NCBI GenBank assembly: GCA_033296885.1 | Contig: MU863940.1 | Span: 124,001 to 188,000 of the forward strand | DNA: 64,000 nucleotides | From: Triangularia verruculosa | Taxonomy: Eukaryota > Ascomycota > Sordariomycetes > Sordariales > Podosporaceae | Direction: 5' to 3' | In this document: positions 34,724 through 46,095 of the stretch, one piece after another | Numbering within the stretch: position 1 is the first letter of the stretch | How the letters are laid out: the number at the start of each line of letters is the position of its first letter | Translations under genes and position numbers: made by a program | The notes under the pieces: generated by a model | The model's database searches: none | The model's input: only the letters and a program-made list of their open reading frames with translations | What the model was told of the DNA's origin: nothing

Positions 34724-36564
34724 TCACCAAAAGTCTGGTTGTACCAACTTGTCAATATCAACCTCCACCGAATATGGCTCGGTGCACGGGACCCGCATAA
34801 TGCTGTTTCCCAATTGCAAGGCTGTCCTCAAGACCTGCACAGACTGTTCGGTGTAACCAAGGTCTTGCAGAACAAATGCTAGAAGAAACCGTGCTCTGAT
34901 GGCCAGACCGGGCTCACAGCTGTCCTCACTGGCTTCAAAAGCTTGAAGGGCTAACTGAACGCCCCGTAGTGCATTTTCCAGTGCCAGATGAGTGCCTTGG
35001 CGTCTCAGTACGGTAGCTCGCTTGTGGTAGGCAACACCAACACGGGGATTCTGGTCGCCAAGAAGCATTCTCCGGTACGAGAGACACCTATCGAATAGGT
35101 AGCTGCTGTGCTTCATCTATGCCATACTGTCGGAGTCTCAGGTTACCCAGCCGATACATTGTCGCAGTGGTGAAGTAGTGAGCATCTCCGAGTAAGCTCT
35201 GCTGGGCGATGAGTGCACAAGAAAGAAGACGCTCAGCCTCTTCACACTCCCCCAGGTGCAGAACATTGCGGCCCGCGTTCGATGAAACCGTGGCAAGGAG
35301 CTCCTCTGAAGCAGATGATGCTTTCTGATAAATGGTAAGTGCCTCTGTAAAATAGTCCTTAGCTTCGGCCAGACTGTTCATATCGTAGTAGTTGGTGGCC
35401 AGATTACATAAACTGTTGGCGACAACAGTGCTGTCTTCCCCGAGTAATTCCTCTCGCCATTTGATAAGGTAGCCTTCAAACTGAGATCTGTGACCTTCTG
35501 GAGCTCGTTGAAGATGTTGTGGATGACTGCCTGTTGTTGAGAACCAGAGCGCGGGTCAAATTTGGATCGTGTGCTCCCAGTGCCTTCTCGAACACATCCC
35601 TGGCGGACTGCAAGATGTCGAAAGCAGCCTTATTCAACCAACGCTCATACATGTAGTAGCCGCAGTTAGCCAATAGCTCTGCAAATCCCATGAAATCGCG
35701 GATGCAGAGTTATTGCTTTCCTTGACTGTGGCCCATCTCGAGACCTTGGACATGGTGAGCGACACGGCGACATCAATTCAAATCTTCGCCCACGGTGAGG
35801 TAGCCGCCGTCTACTTGCTTGGGGAAGCAACAGCCTAACAAGCGGAGCACCTTGTCGAAGTTTTCTTTCCATTGTTGCGGCGTCCAGTGTCTCACAACCG
35901 CCCAGCGAACCAATCTGTGCATCTTTAATACCCCTTTCTCGGCATCTCTTTCCAGCAACGGACGCTTCGTCAGTTCCGCAAGAGCCTGATGATATACGGA
36001 AACCCTCTGCCATGACTGTGTCGATCCAGTCGCTGGATTGCGAACGAGACTCTCCTCGATGGAAATCCGTGTTAAACAGGCAAAGAAAATTGAGAAGTTG
36101 GGTGGCAACACCATCTCCAAGGGATGCTTAAGATTGATCAAAGATGTTGTAAAACTGTAGCTCGTAGTTGAAGTATGAAGATACCTGGAGTAAGCTTAGA
36201 TGAAGTATTTTACCTGAGCATACTATATCCTCTATCCGAGCTTAATGTATATTTTATCTCAACTTATAAACTGCTTTATCCCAGTATATTATATAATCTA
36301 TCCCAACTTATTATCTCCGTAATCCCAGCTTATTATACAATCTATCCCAGCATGCTTAAAGCTATATAAGCTGAGATCAAAAATAGTGAGGGAATTATTA
36401 GCAGAACCGTCAATCTTACAACTGGAGATCGAGCTGGCATTGTATCCAAACCAAAGTATACAAGCGTCTGGAATTATAAGAGGGAGAAGAGCGCGGGGCC
36501 AGAAAATGTTGTTACTCGAAGTCCATGTTTTCTTGGAGTGACCGTTGAGGCCATGAGCAAGCAC
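34724..36564 (-). pseudogene. Broken NLR: alpha/beta-hydrolase, lost NB-ARC, TPR
   Basis: Remains of a fungal STAND/NLR gene read leftwards. The first part (36564 to about 36380) is the start of a SesB-like hydrolase domain: LAHGLNGHSKKTW, FWPRALLPLIIPDA, LWFGYNASS. The next expected regions, the rest of the hydrolase and all of NB-ARC, are replaced by the AT-rich repeat tract at about 36170-36380. Coding resumes near 36141 with the winged-helix/DUF7779 part (RDAEKGVLKMHRLVRWAVV, LLGCCFPKQVDGGYLT) and then TPR-like repeats down to 34724. At least two in-frame stops (35773-35775 and near 35713) and about three frameshifts (near 35535, 35475 and 35110) break it. A working product is very unlikely. 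Confidence 0.85.
36170..36380 (+). repeat. AT-rich 22-bp minisatellite in the dead NLR
   Basis: Five to six degenerate units of about 22 bp, best copies close to TATCCCAGCTTATTATACAA plus TC. The tract is much more AT-rich than the sequence on either side and lies exactly where the NB-ARC coding region should be. Confidence 0.75.
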
Positions 36565-37166
36565 GATACTAAGGTATATAATGCATCAGCTTTGACGATA
36601 ACGCATGCAGAAGGGCCGGAAGGCCTTGAAATGATTTACTCCATAGATTAGATCTGGGCGCCCACACCATGGTCAACTCGACTGGATCAGCATGTCCTGA
36701 TGCCTCGGGCGGCACGGTGGCGGTAGACGCCATGTGTAGGTACATTGTGAAGACGGCAGGCTTGTAGCAAATGATCGGAGAGGATCCAACTCGACAAGCC
36801 TTGTATTGACCGTGGTTGGTTGAGGGAGAAGATCGAGAGCCAGAAATCCTGCGAGGTACGCGGCTCTTATAAACACCACTCCCACACCACCAACTCCAAC
36901 ATCGGAACCGATCCTCACATCAAGTCATTCTCGACTACCGTACTCAATGAATCTGTCGAGGCTTGGGCTTGGATGTTTTTTGGTTGTGTCTAACCACCTG
37001 AGTGACCAACTCGTATATTCAGAGATGGGTGTGAAGACTGTGGAGGGTTCAGCCACGACTTTGTGTATAGTATGATATCACTAGATCCATGCCGTGCATC
37101 TCCGGTAAGAAAAAGCACTTGCCAACATCTCCCACTCTTGGGCCCCGATATCGGCAGCTCAAAGTC
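36565..37166. other. Upstream flank of the broken NLR
   Basis: May hold a decayed first exon of the NLR. A TTAG acceptor-like site precedes the hydrolase segment, but no clean exon can be read. No other gene seen. Confidence 0.4.
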
Positions 37167-37388
37167 TTAGTTCGATCCTCGGGCGGGGCGTTGGAGGACA
37201 TGTTGGAGCTGTGACCCCAGAAGCAAGTAGGTAGGGTTTCTGCACTTAGTCCTGCACGTGCAAGCCTGTTGCCGCTTCAGGGCGCGCAGTCTGTCGAGCT
37301 CCTCGTTGGACAGCTCACGCGTGTGCTCGAACTTGCAGTCGGTCGTTTGGCACCCGACCCCCAGGTAATGATATTGACAAAGCTTCAT
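37167..37388 (-). pseudogene. CCCH zinc-finger protein fragment
   Basis: 73 codons. A complete-looking CCCH finger, CQYHYLGVGCQTTDCKFEH (CX8CX4CX3H), is followed by TRELSNEELDRLRALKRQQA. That linker is typical of fungal proteins with two such fingers. The second finger is degenerate: after CTCRTKCRNP the expected Cys and His positions read Tyr, Ser and Leu. Nothing upstream continues the frame. It is probably the remnant of a C-terminal region, inactivated at the second finger. Confidence 0.6.
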
Positions 37389-37419
37389 CGAGCCTGGATT
37401 CCGAAGGTCTGATACCCGG

Positions 37420-37458
37420 TTTAAAGTAGTAGTTTAAAGTAGTAGTTTGAAGTGGTGG
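37420..37458 (+). repeat. 13-bp tandem repeat, 3 copies
   Basis: Two perfect units TTTAAAGTAGTAG and a third with three A-to-G differences. Confidence 0.85.
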
Positions 37459-37531
37459 TACAGTGGTCGAGCCCTATAAAACAGTGGCCTACGTGCTATA
37501 TTTCAAGAGCTTTCTTCTACGCGCGAAGGCT

Positions 37532-37573
37532 TGAATAGCCATCTGAATAGCCATTTGCATAGCTATTTAAATA
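37532..37573 (+). repeat. 12-bp tandem repeat, about 3.5 copies
   Basis: Units TGAATAGCCATC, TGAATAGCCATT, TGCATAGCTATT, then TAAATAG. Confidence 0.8.
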
Positions 37574-37777
37574 GAATTGCAGGTTGGTAAGTGAACCTTT
37601 GGAATAGAAATTGGGCCTTTGGACTGGAAGCCAGCGATTCCAGCTATACTATCAAGTTTGGTGGTGGTTGTGCTGGTGTAGTCGAAATATTGTTGCATGA
37701 CTTGGCACGAAATGGAGGTTGATTTTGGTGTGTTTTGACACTTTTCCGATGCAGCCTTATTACCTGAACGGGCTAGC

Positions 37778-37849
37778 GGCGTTTTGGGTAGAGAGCCTAG
37801 GTAAGGCGTCTTGGGCAGAGAGCTAGGTAAGGCGTTTTGTCTACCTTAG
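37778..37849 (+). repeat. 26/27-bp tandem repeat, about 2.7 copies
   Basis: Units start GGCGTTTTGGGTAGAGAGCC or a near match and end CTAGGTAA. The third copy is truncated after GGCGTTTTG. Confidence 0.8.
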
Positions 37850-39174
37850 CCACCCTCGTTTGACGAGCCCCATCCGTCAACACAGGAAATCCAGTCAGCA
37901 CCTCAGCTATGATCCACTATCTATGCTGAAAAATTCCCGTAAACACACTAAGAGGGAGATATAAAGAGCAGACAATGTTTATTAAAGGTAGTCAGGTACT
38001 TAGGTTAGCGCACACATGAAATGTTGAGCTTGTTTCACAGGATATCTCAGCTTCCAACTGGGCCAACTCAAGTCACATCGGTATAGATTGGCATCACCTA
38101 GGTAAGTATGTTACAAAATGACATGAAGCAGCCCTTGGAGCTATCTCTTAGAAAAGTCTAGTTTGAAGATAGGTGAGTGCATGTGACCCAACCAGGACCG
38201 AACAACCCATTAATGTTTTACATCCTAGGCGCACATCTACGGTGGAGCTGACTAAAACAGCCGACCCAAGCATGGAACATGAACCTCCAGCGAGCCGGTA
38301 TGTCTGATACCATCAATTGATGGGCTGATAGTATGTATCCGTTCGACTTTGACAACAGCTACTGTGACCTCAGGCACCTCAGGCAGAGGTCTCATTCTGC
38401 CACACACACGGAAGCCTTACGACACCTCATCGTGCAACAAAGTATGCCTTGTCACTCATCACCGTCCCGTCGCAGACTGCTAGACCCTCTTGGTAAAGTT
38501 CGCTCATGGGAGGAATCCCCCACGCCCCTCTACTGCAGTAGGTGCTACATGTTGGTGGTTGAGACAACTTCTAGGTGAACGGGGCGCCAGCTTGGTGTAA
38601 TGCACATAGCCACCGCCACAAAGCGGTGAAATATGCGTCTGTTTTCCTTCCCATTTCCCCATCTACCAATTTACAGCACTGCACATTCGCGCTCTTGCGA
38701 ATCGGCGGAATTGCATGTTCACGCGAATGCATCTGCACCCTGCTGCATTGCATTTCAATATTCTGCAAGATTTTGCAAGAGGGCACCTCGTCCTTCTCAC
38801 GAGGTACGGATTGTCGGGAGTGGACTGAGTTCTACGGTGCCTGTAGTGTGGGAAGTGCAAACTTGCAATTAATGATGTGCGGTATGTTGCAGGGCCCGGG
38901 CATTGTAAATTATGGCTTTGCCAATTCGCGGTGCATAGGTATGTTTGTTTTTCGTGCTGTCTCGCTTCTTGGAACATTGTAAAATGTGTCAAATCAAATT
39001 TGCTCATGACCAACATGGCTTTTCGCAGTCGACCGCGATTTGCAGTTCGTGCAAAGTACTTAATGTCGTGGGGCATGCCATTATTTCCTTGCCACGGTCG
39101 TCTTGAGCTTTGTTTGGCCGTACAGATATAAGTACCCTGACCCCTCGGGTTCCCAATGCCCTCCTGATTACAAA
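37850..39174. other. Intergenic between the two NLR loci
   Basis: No gene supported. AT-rich stretches alternate with short Ala/Cys-rich open frames on both strands. Confidence 0.45.
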
Positions 39175-42100
39175 ATGGACCTGCTCCTTCAACCTTCGAG
39201 TGATCAAAGGCATAGACTTCTCTTCCTTTCAGAAGGGTCTTTGGCCACACAAGCCCAAGGTTGCGACATAATCTTCGTCCATGGGCTGCTGCCCCACTCT
39301 CCCCAGACCCTACAAGACACCGGCCTCTCCTGGTCACGCGACATACTGCCCCTTCATCTGCCTTGGGCAAGAACCTATCGGTACCTGTTCGAGTACAATC
39401 CCTCAGCTCATAACCAACATAACGACTGTGGCATAAGCGAAGCTACCGACAGTCTGTTGGTTGAGCTGGAAGCTCGAACTCGGACAGCCAAGGTTAGTCG
39501 TTGGCTCACGAGTTCCCGGTAGGTGCCTACTGGACAGTCCGTCGCATGGAAGCAAAACCGGTGCTAATAATGAATAGGAACCGCGTCCCATACTATTTAT
39601 TGCCCATAGCATCGCTGGCTTGGTGGTGAAGTCGGCTCTTGTCAAAGCATATGAGAACCGAGACGAGGAGTGTTGCAACGAGATCATCACAGCAACCACT
39701 GGCATCATCTTCCTTGGTACACCACATACCCTTGCCTCACCGACTGAGCTTGAAACCATCATGGTGCGCGTATTTCCGGCCGCGGTACCTGTAACCATGG
39801 TTGCTGTTCAAGTGATGTTTGGAATCATGCAGCAGTTCTTGATGTTGCCTTGGACCTCTATACCATGGAAAGTCGTATCATTCCATGAAACCCTGTCCAT
39901 GCCTGGAACCGATACTCTTGTGAGCGTGCTTCTTTCCGGAAACCGATGAACAGTAAATGCTGACAAGTGACGTGTTTTCTCCCCTGACAGGCCGTTGAGA
40001 GTGATCATATGAGACTATCAGCCTTTCCAAATGTCCCGATGACAGGAACCCACCATGTGAGTCTGACCTGGCCCTGACAAATCCAAATGAATGAAATTGC
40101 TCATACATCTTTAGGATCTTTGCCGGTTCGACGCTCAAAAAGACCGAGAATCATATGTCAAGCTTGTCGAGTGTCTGAAAGACTTCAGGATGTCTAGGCC
40201 CTCCTCCATCCATCTAGAACCGACCGTGACCGACCATGAACTCTCCCCCAATATGGAGACAGTGCTCAAATCCCTGAGGCCCGGAGATCGCGACATACCA
40301 AATTTCACGTCGGAGCCATATGAGGGTACCCTTGACTGGCTTTCCCGAAATGACGTCTACAGGGGTTGGATGGACAGACCAGGAATGCTCTGGATTTCCG
40401 GCAAGCCGGGCAGCGGGAAAAGCACGTTACTACAGTACATCATCAACAGAATACCCGTTCAGGAGGCAACCGACCTGCATGTCATCTCCTTCACCTTTTC
40501 ACCGGCGAAAAAAACGATGTCGACCCTACTTACGTCTACGCTACACCAGCTTTTGATGTCAACGACGGGCTACCCTACCACAGAAGTTTTGGCTGAGCTT
40601 TCTGATAGGAAGGAATTTCTCGGCGTGGATCAGCCGTGGGAGGATGATACACTCAGCGAGATTGTTCTGCCCATGGTCAAGAAGTTAACTTCACAAGGCC
40701 ATTCGCTCTATATCATCATTGATGAACTCGATCAGTGTGAGGATCGAGTCGGCCTCGAGTCACTGCTTCTGCGGCTCGGCGGCTCGGCGGAAGTCGAAAT
40801 GGCCTGTCGGATTTGCGTCGCATCTCGATATGCTCCATCCTTCACTCTCCCATGGCAACTATGCCTCGACAATTACAATTCATCAGATATTCAGAAGTAT
40901 CTCAGGGAACATTCCAAGTTGTCCCCCATCCATGAGGAACAAATCTTGCGAAAGGCACAGGGAAGCTTTTTGTGGTTGCGAATTGCGGTCTCGTTCTTAT
41001 TCGACAACTCCACCAGTTTTGGCTTCGAGGTCAGCTCATTGCTGCCAACAAAGCTCGATTTATTGCTTGATAGGGTTTTAAGACGTCTTGAGCAAGTCCA
41101 AACAATCTCGTCGCCCAACACCGATATTCGGCGCTTTAGCTCAATCCCGCCGACACTCAATTGTCCTGGTCAGACATTTGTCAGTACTCCGGTTGTGAGC
41201 AATTTATTCATACTTGCGTTGTACGCCCTCAAGCCCCTGACACTCTCCGAAGTCAGAGGCTTTTTGGAAGTCGCCGGTGACATGCCGTCTGGTGTGGGGA
41301 ATGGACACAAGAAAGCTGTCGAAACGACCGATACCTGGTTGTCAAGTCTGTCTGGTGGGCTGTTGCAACTCTCATCAAGAGGATCCGGATCGTCTTCTGG
41401 CAGAGGCAAACTGTCTCAGCCAACTGTTCATTTTATACATTCGACTGTTCGAGACTATTTACTCGCCAGGACGTGCAAGATGGACTCTCACTTTCGGATT
41501 GCTCAGATCTGCCTCAATCACATCAACATGAACTGGTCACCTTTGCCGCAAGAGGTCTCTGTCCCCAATGAGGGCTCGCCATCTTTCTTTCTTCCATATG
41601 CCGTTTCTTACGGTATACTTCACCTCAGGCTTGCCATTGAGGAAGGCTTGACTGTCGAGGGGGTCAACGCTTCTGGGGGCATCCCGTGGCAACCGAGCTT
41701 CCTGGATCAGTGGGCCGGTCTACACAGGCAACTATCGACAAAACAGACTCTTTTTGAGGAAGGGAGGGCAGCCGCTGTGCATGTTATGGCCTATTTCGAC
41801 ATACAGTGGTTTCACACCGATCTGTGGGGTTTTTGCTCTGGAGATGTCCATATTCAAGACCGATGTGGGCGGACTCCATTATTCATTGCTGCAGCAATGG
41901 GTCATGTGAAGGTATGTGACACACTTATCGCTCTCGGCGCAAAGGTGGATCATCAAGATCACATTTATGGCCAGAGTGCTCTTCACCTTGCGGCGGACCA
42001 AGGGCAGACAGATGTCGTCCGACTGCTGCTACAGCGCGGTGCCGACTGCAATGTCAGAGGAAGCGTTACCCCCCTATGGATGGCAACTCGAAGTGCCCGC

Positions 42101-44149
42101 GTGGACATTGTTGAGATGTTGTTACAAGGTGGCGCAGACCCGCAAGCAGCAAATATGCACACCGGCGAGACCCCGTTGTCCCGAGCTGCAGCTCTTGGTC
42201 ACATACCGATCGTGCGTTTGCTTGTGCAGTCAGGTGGGAGGCTTGATGCGGTTGACGCCCGTGGGTGGACTCCTCTCCATCATGCTGTCCAAAATGGCAG
42301 GAAAAAGACGCTAGAGGTGTTACTGGAAGAGCTCGAGAAATATCCGGCCGCGCCGCGTTTGCTGAGCGCCAACCAGACCAAGTCCGAGAACTCGTGGGTG
42401 AATACAGTGCTGTTAGCACTCCTTTATGGCCTTGGTCATTCTGAGAAAGGACAGTCTCAAGAGTCTCCTCGTGATGGGAGGGGGTCGGCGAATACCAAGA
42501 CTGGTGCAAAACCAAAGGGGCAGGTCACAGCACCAATGCAGAAACGCGAAAGGAGAGGGGAGGGTGATGTATCAGACGAGGATGAGGCTGAAGAGGACAA
42601 CAGGAGTACTAAAAGACCTCGCTCTGAGGGCCACCGTCTTGTGTGCCCTTATTTCAGAAAGAATCCAGAGGTGTTTGCAAGTACACCCGGGTGCCGTGGC
42701 AGCTTCCAGGACATTAATCGTTTGAGGTAGGTACGCAACATCAAGCTGCGGTAATCTTTCGTTGGTTATTTCCTATAGCGATCACCGTCGGGGGCCCGTC
42801 TGCATACGTTTTTGATAAGCTAACAGCTGGAAATGGAGAGCACACATCAAGAAATGTCACAACCAAGCATTCCGCTGGCAGAGATGTCACATATGCGAGG
42901 AGAGATTCGCCCCAAATGAAATCAAAGGACATCAACCTTGCATCGCAAAGGACAAGCCGAGCGACTATGAAAGGGGAATCGATGGGTTTCAGTATGCAGA
43001 GCTGACGTCTCTCAGGGGTGGGACTGGAAAGGAGTGTTGGGATGCCATTTTCCGGATTCTGTTTCCTAACTGGCCCAAGGAAAGACAGCTTCCCGATGCC
43101 TGTGAGTATTGCCAGACCTCGACATCCAGACAGAAACCCCTGAGACAGGTGAAACAAGATTACCTGATATGACGCATCTGACACCTATATTTTTGTTAGA
43201 CGAGAGTAACAAGTCAACAATCAAAGAGGCCATCAACCTACTTGGACAGGAACAGGTTGAGACAATACTCCTCCAGGCTCTGGAACAGCACAACAACCAG
43301 AATATCGGTGGCCGTATCTCTGCCTCAAGCTCTTCACTCGATGAGACGCAGACTGTTGCCGATACCAAGGCCACGCCAATCACGAACGTAATGCCGTCCT
43401 TCGACCAGGTCACGCCAAGGCTCGACAGCAATGACACCCACCCACAAATGCCGTTGTTCGCCCACTCATCAAATATTCCCTTTGGCAAAACCACAGGTGG
43501 CCAGGGCCATCTTGAGAGAGCCGCCAGCCGATACATTCCTCCCCCGGAGACGCCCGTCTATGGATTGACCCCTCTAAACAAATCCCACGGTAATTCAATG
43601 TCAAGCCTGGGGGCTGGTTCTTTCTTTTCTGGGATCGGAGCTTCCACTACGAACACGACTCTGTCGGAACAAGGGTTGGATCTCAGTGCCTATGGGTCAC
43701 TGCCCAGCACAAACTATCAAGACCCAATCCCCCACCATTTTCTCGCTAGCCAGGGGGCAGTGAATCTGCAGTATTACAATCCAGCATCCTGGGGTTTACG
43801 CCAATCGGGTGCCCCACAAACGGGCTTTCAACAAGAAGCTGTTCCACCAAATCATCTCGCACCATCCAATGTCTTTCACATAGCTTTGACGCCACAGGAT
43901 AGCCCACACAACCCATCATTGACAACAAATAGCCAAGGAGAGCAGAATCTTGCAGCACCTCAACAGACTCCAGGTGCTGCGAACGCTGGCGCCTTTGAAC
44001 AGTATCCCCTTTCCGGAAGCGGTGGCAATGGACAGGATGCTCTTTCTGGAAATGGAACTGGCGGGTTTGGGCAATATTCTCCTGCCGGAACTAATAGTGG
44101 ATTTGGACAGTATCAACCTCCTGGAGACAATGGTGGGTTTGGAGAGTAG
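39175..44149 (+). CDS. NLR: alpha/beta-hydrolase, NACHT, ankyrins, C2H2, Gly/Gln tail
   Basis: STAND-type NTPase, 1520 residues in six exons (39175-39492, 39578-39919, 39991-40056, 40115-42726, 42827-43101, 43200-44149), all in phase. The hydrolase domain (about 1-265) shows CDIIFVHGL, a nucleophile serine in IAHSIAGL (S117) and ESDHMRLSAF with the catalytic-type His; the glycines around the serine are altered. NACHT: Walker A GKPGSGKST (338-346) and Walker B LYIIIDELDQCED (from 440). Ankyrin repeats cover about 820-985. A fungal C2H2 module follows (CPYFRKNP, CRGSF, HIKKCH, RCHICEERF), then WDAIFRILFPNW. The last 300 residues are Ser/Gln/Asn-rich and end in GFGQY repeats. Fungal NLRs of this layout act in non-self recognition and programmed cell death. 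The start context is CAAAATGGA. Confidence 0.92.
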
Positions 44150-45233
44150 CCAACCCAACCAACCGTTTTGAACATGAATCTCGACTGGGGGGAGTTGGGG
44201 GTCGGAAACGATTCGTGGCCAAGGTTGATGATTTCGTGTTCAAAAGCGAGGAAGGCTTTTAGGTGTGTATCGGCGTTGGAAAATAGGGGGCTATGTGTGG
44301 CCCATCTCGTGTCCATACCTGGTTGCGTATGTAGTCTGCTGCTTCCTGTCGCCAATGCATTCTGTTTTCCTTTCCTCTACCTTGGTATCAGCCCAATGCA
44401 ACCGGTACGTAACTATTAATGCCCTAATGTCAGCCATCCCCGTTGAATACGGAGTGAACAGCTCCGCATCAACAGCTTTGGGGCGGTCATGCAAATTGCT
44501 GGTGTAATGAATGAATTAAGGTAGGCTACCTAGGTAATAACACACTCAGTGTGAGGTAAGGCTGGCAGAGCGGCTGTACGAGATACGGTCGTGGCGCGAA
44601 CCCGGGTACGAGATTGACTGCAGAGTGGGGAGAAAGTTCCGTACACCCAAAAGCCGGTAGAGTTGCCGATCATATTGCCTGATGAATTGAACGGGTCGGG
44701 GTACCTTGGGAAGTATTGTTAGGTGCATGGATCATGAAGGGAGAGTGTGTGTTGGAAACCTGCCTGGAGGGCTGATGTCCTGGAGGCTTTTCTTTCCGAT
44801 GTGGTGAGGCTCTGATGAGCTATAGCCCAAAGGCTTTGAAGCACGTATGTCAAATTCACAGATACAACATGGGAATGGAATTCCAACAGCAGATCAAAGA
44901 TAACGCGACGTATAGCTAGGCTCTGATGAGTTATATTTAAATTTTAAAATACGTCAAGAACATTGGAGCCAAAATTTTACACAGGAGACAGATTTTTCTA
45001 CAATGTTGGTTTTACACCTCGAGTCTCAACGACGCGCGTTTCTCGTGCACCCTCCTGTGTCAGGCAGCCAGCCAGTGATCGCTATAATGTTTCAGCGTGG
45101 CCTGCTAGCAACAATGCATGTGATGGTGAAAAGTGCACGTTTGTTTGTCATGCAAAGCAACTTGCCAAATAGGTTCAATACTCTCTCTCAGTGTTTCACA
45201 CAGCCATTTTCACCAACCTCACCCACCAACCAC
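44150..45233. other. Intergenic, no gene seen
   Basis: AT-richer from 44860 on. The phrase GGCTCTGATGAG plus TTATA-type sequence recurs near 44805 and 44915. Confidence 0.45.
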
Positions 45234-45882
45234 ATGCCACAACACAAAATAACCATGGGAAGCCTCCAAACCAAATTCCGCCGACAGGATCGGTCAGACG
45301 TCATCGACCTCTGGCTCAGAAAGATACCATACAGCAGGCGACAATACGACCTCTATCACTTCGAAAAACAGCTCATCGACTTTTGCGGGAGCAGAGCAGA
45401 GTTTGACATGATCGTATGTACAGTCACTCGCGCTGGCCAGCCTTATCGCTCCTTCTGTTTCACTTTTGGCACCCCACTTACCTGTCTCTTGCAGATTTTC
45501 TACCCAGGCTACCAGCTCCAGAAGAGAGCTGCCGATAACTTCCCGCCAGATAAGATGAAGCTGCGAATCATTTTGAAGAACCGGTACATGAAAGTGGTAG
45601 GTGGTTCCTTCACATCATCTCTCGAAGAATGATGAAGTACTAATCAGTGCGTGTGTCATCCAGAAGGAAATCATCCGGTTGTATGAGGACAACTATCGGT
45701 ATTGCGTTGAAAAAAGACCGAGCCGTGAGGACGAAGATCAATTCACGTTGCCGAGACCTCCCATTGTCTACAAGGCTGAGGAAGGGTTCTACTGGTCATC
45801 GAAGCTGTACCCTGACCCCCGCGGCAGTGGCCGTGGCTATCCATCCGAGTTGGACTATTTTCCCGGCCAGAGTCTCGCATAA
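45234..45882 (+). CDS. Orphan 166-residue protein
   Basis: Three exons (45234-45413, 45495-45596, 45664-45882), all phase 0, with donors GTATGT and GTAGGT, acceptors GCAG and CCAG, and branch CTAAT near 45640. The protein is hydrophilic and rich in Arg, Tyr and Asp: RRQDRSDVIDLWLRKIPYS, YHFEKQLIDFCGS, YPGYQLQKRAADNFPPDKMK, EIIRLYEDNYRYCVEKRPSR. There is no signal peptide or membrane segment. A second in-frame ATG at 45255 (CCATGGGA) would give 159 residues and has the better context. It is the gene immediately downstream of the NLR, 1.1 kb away, same strand. Family not recognised. Confidence 0.65.
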
Positions 45883-46095
45883 AATACAGTTGAGTGCCAC
45901 CAAGGCTTCACCTCAACCTGTCTTGACCAGAAAGATGCGATATGACTCTATGACACTGATGACATTGACCTTTATCACAATCCATGTAGCCATAAAACAT
46001 CAAAAGCAAGTAATATGAGCTCTATCTATCTCTCATAGAACCCTCCGTACTCTTTATGTCTCATATCAATACAACACCAGTCCCACCAGCCCCCC

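Noticed and set aside
43102..43148. 47-bp version of the last NLR intron
   Set aside because: It keeps frame too, but the 98-bp version ending at 43199 has a CTGAC branch and gives LPDAYESNK, closer to the usual end of the fungal C2H2 module.
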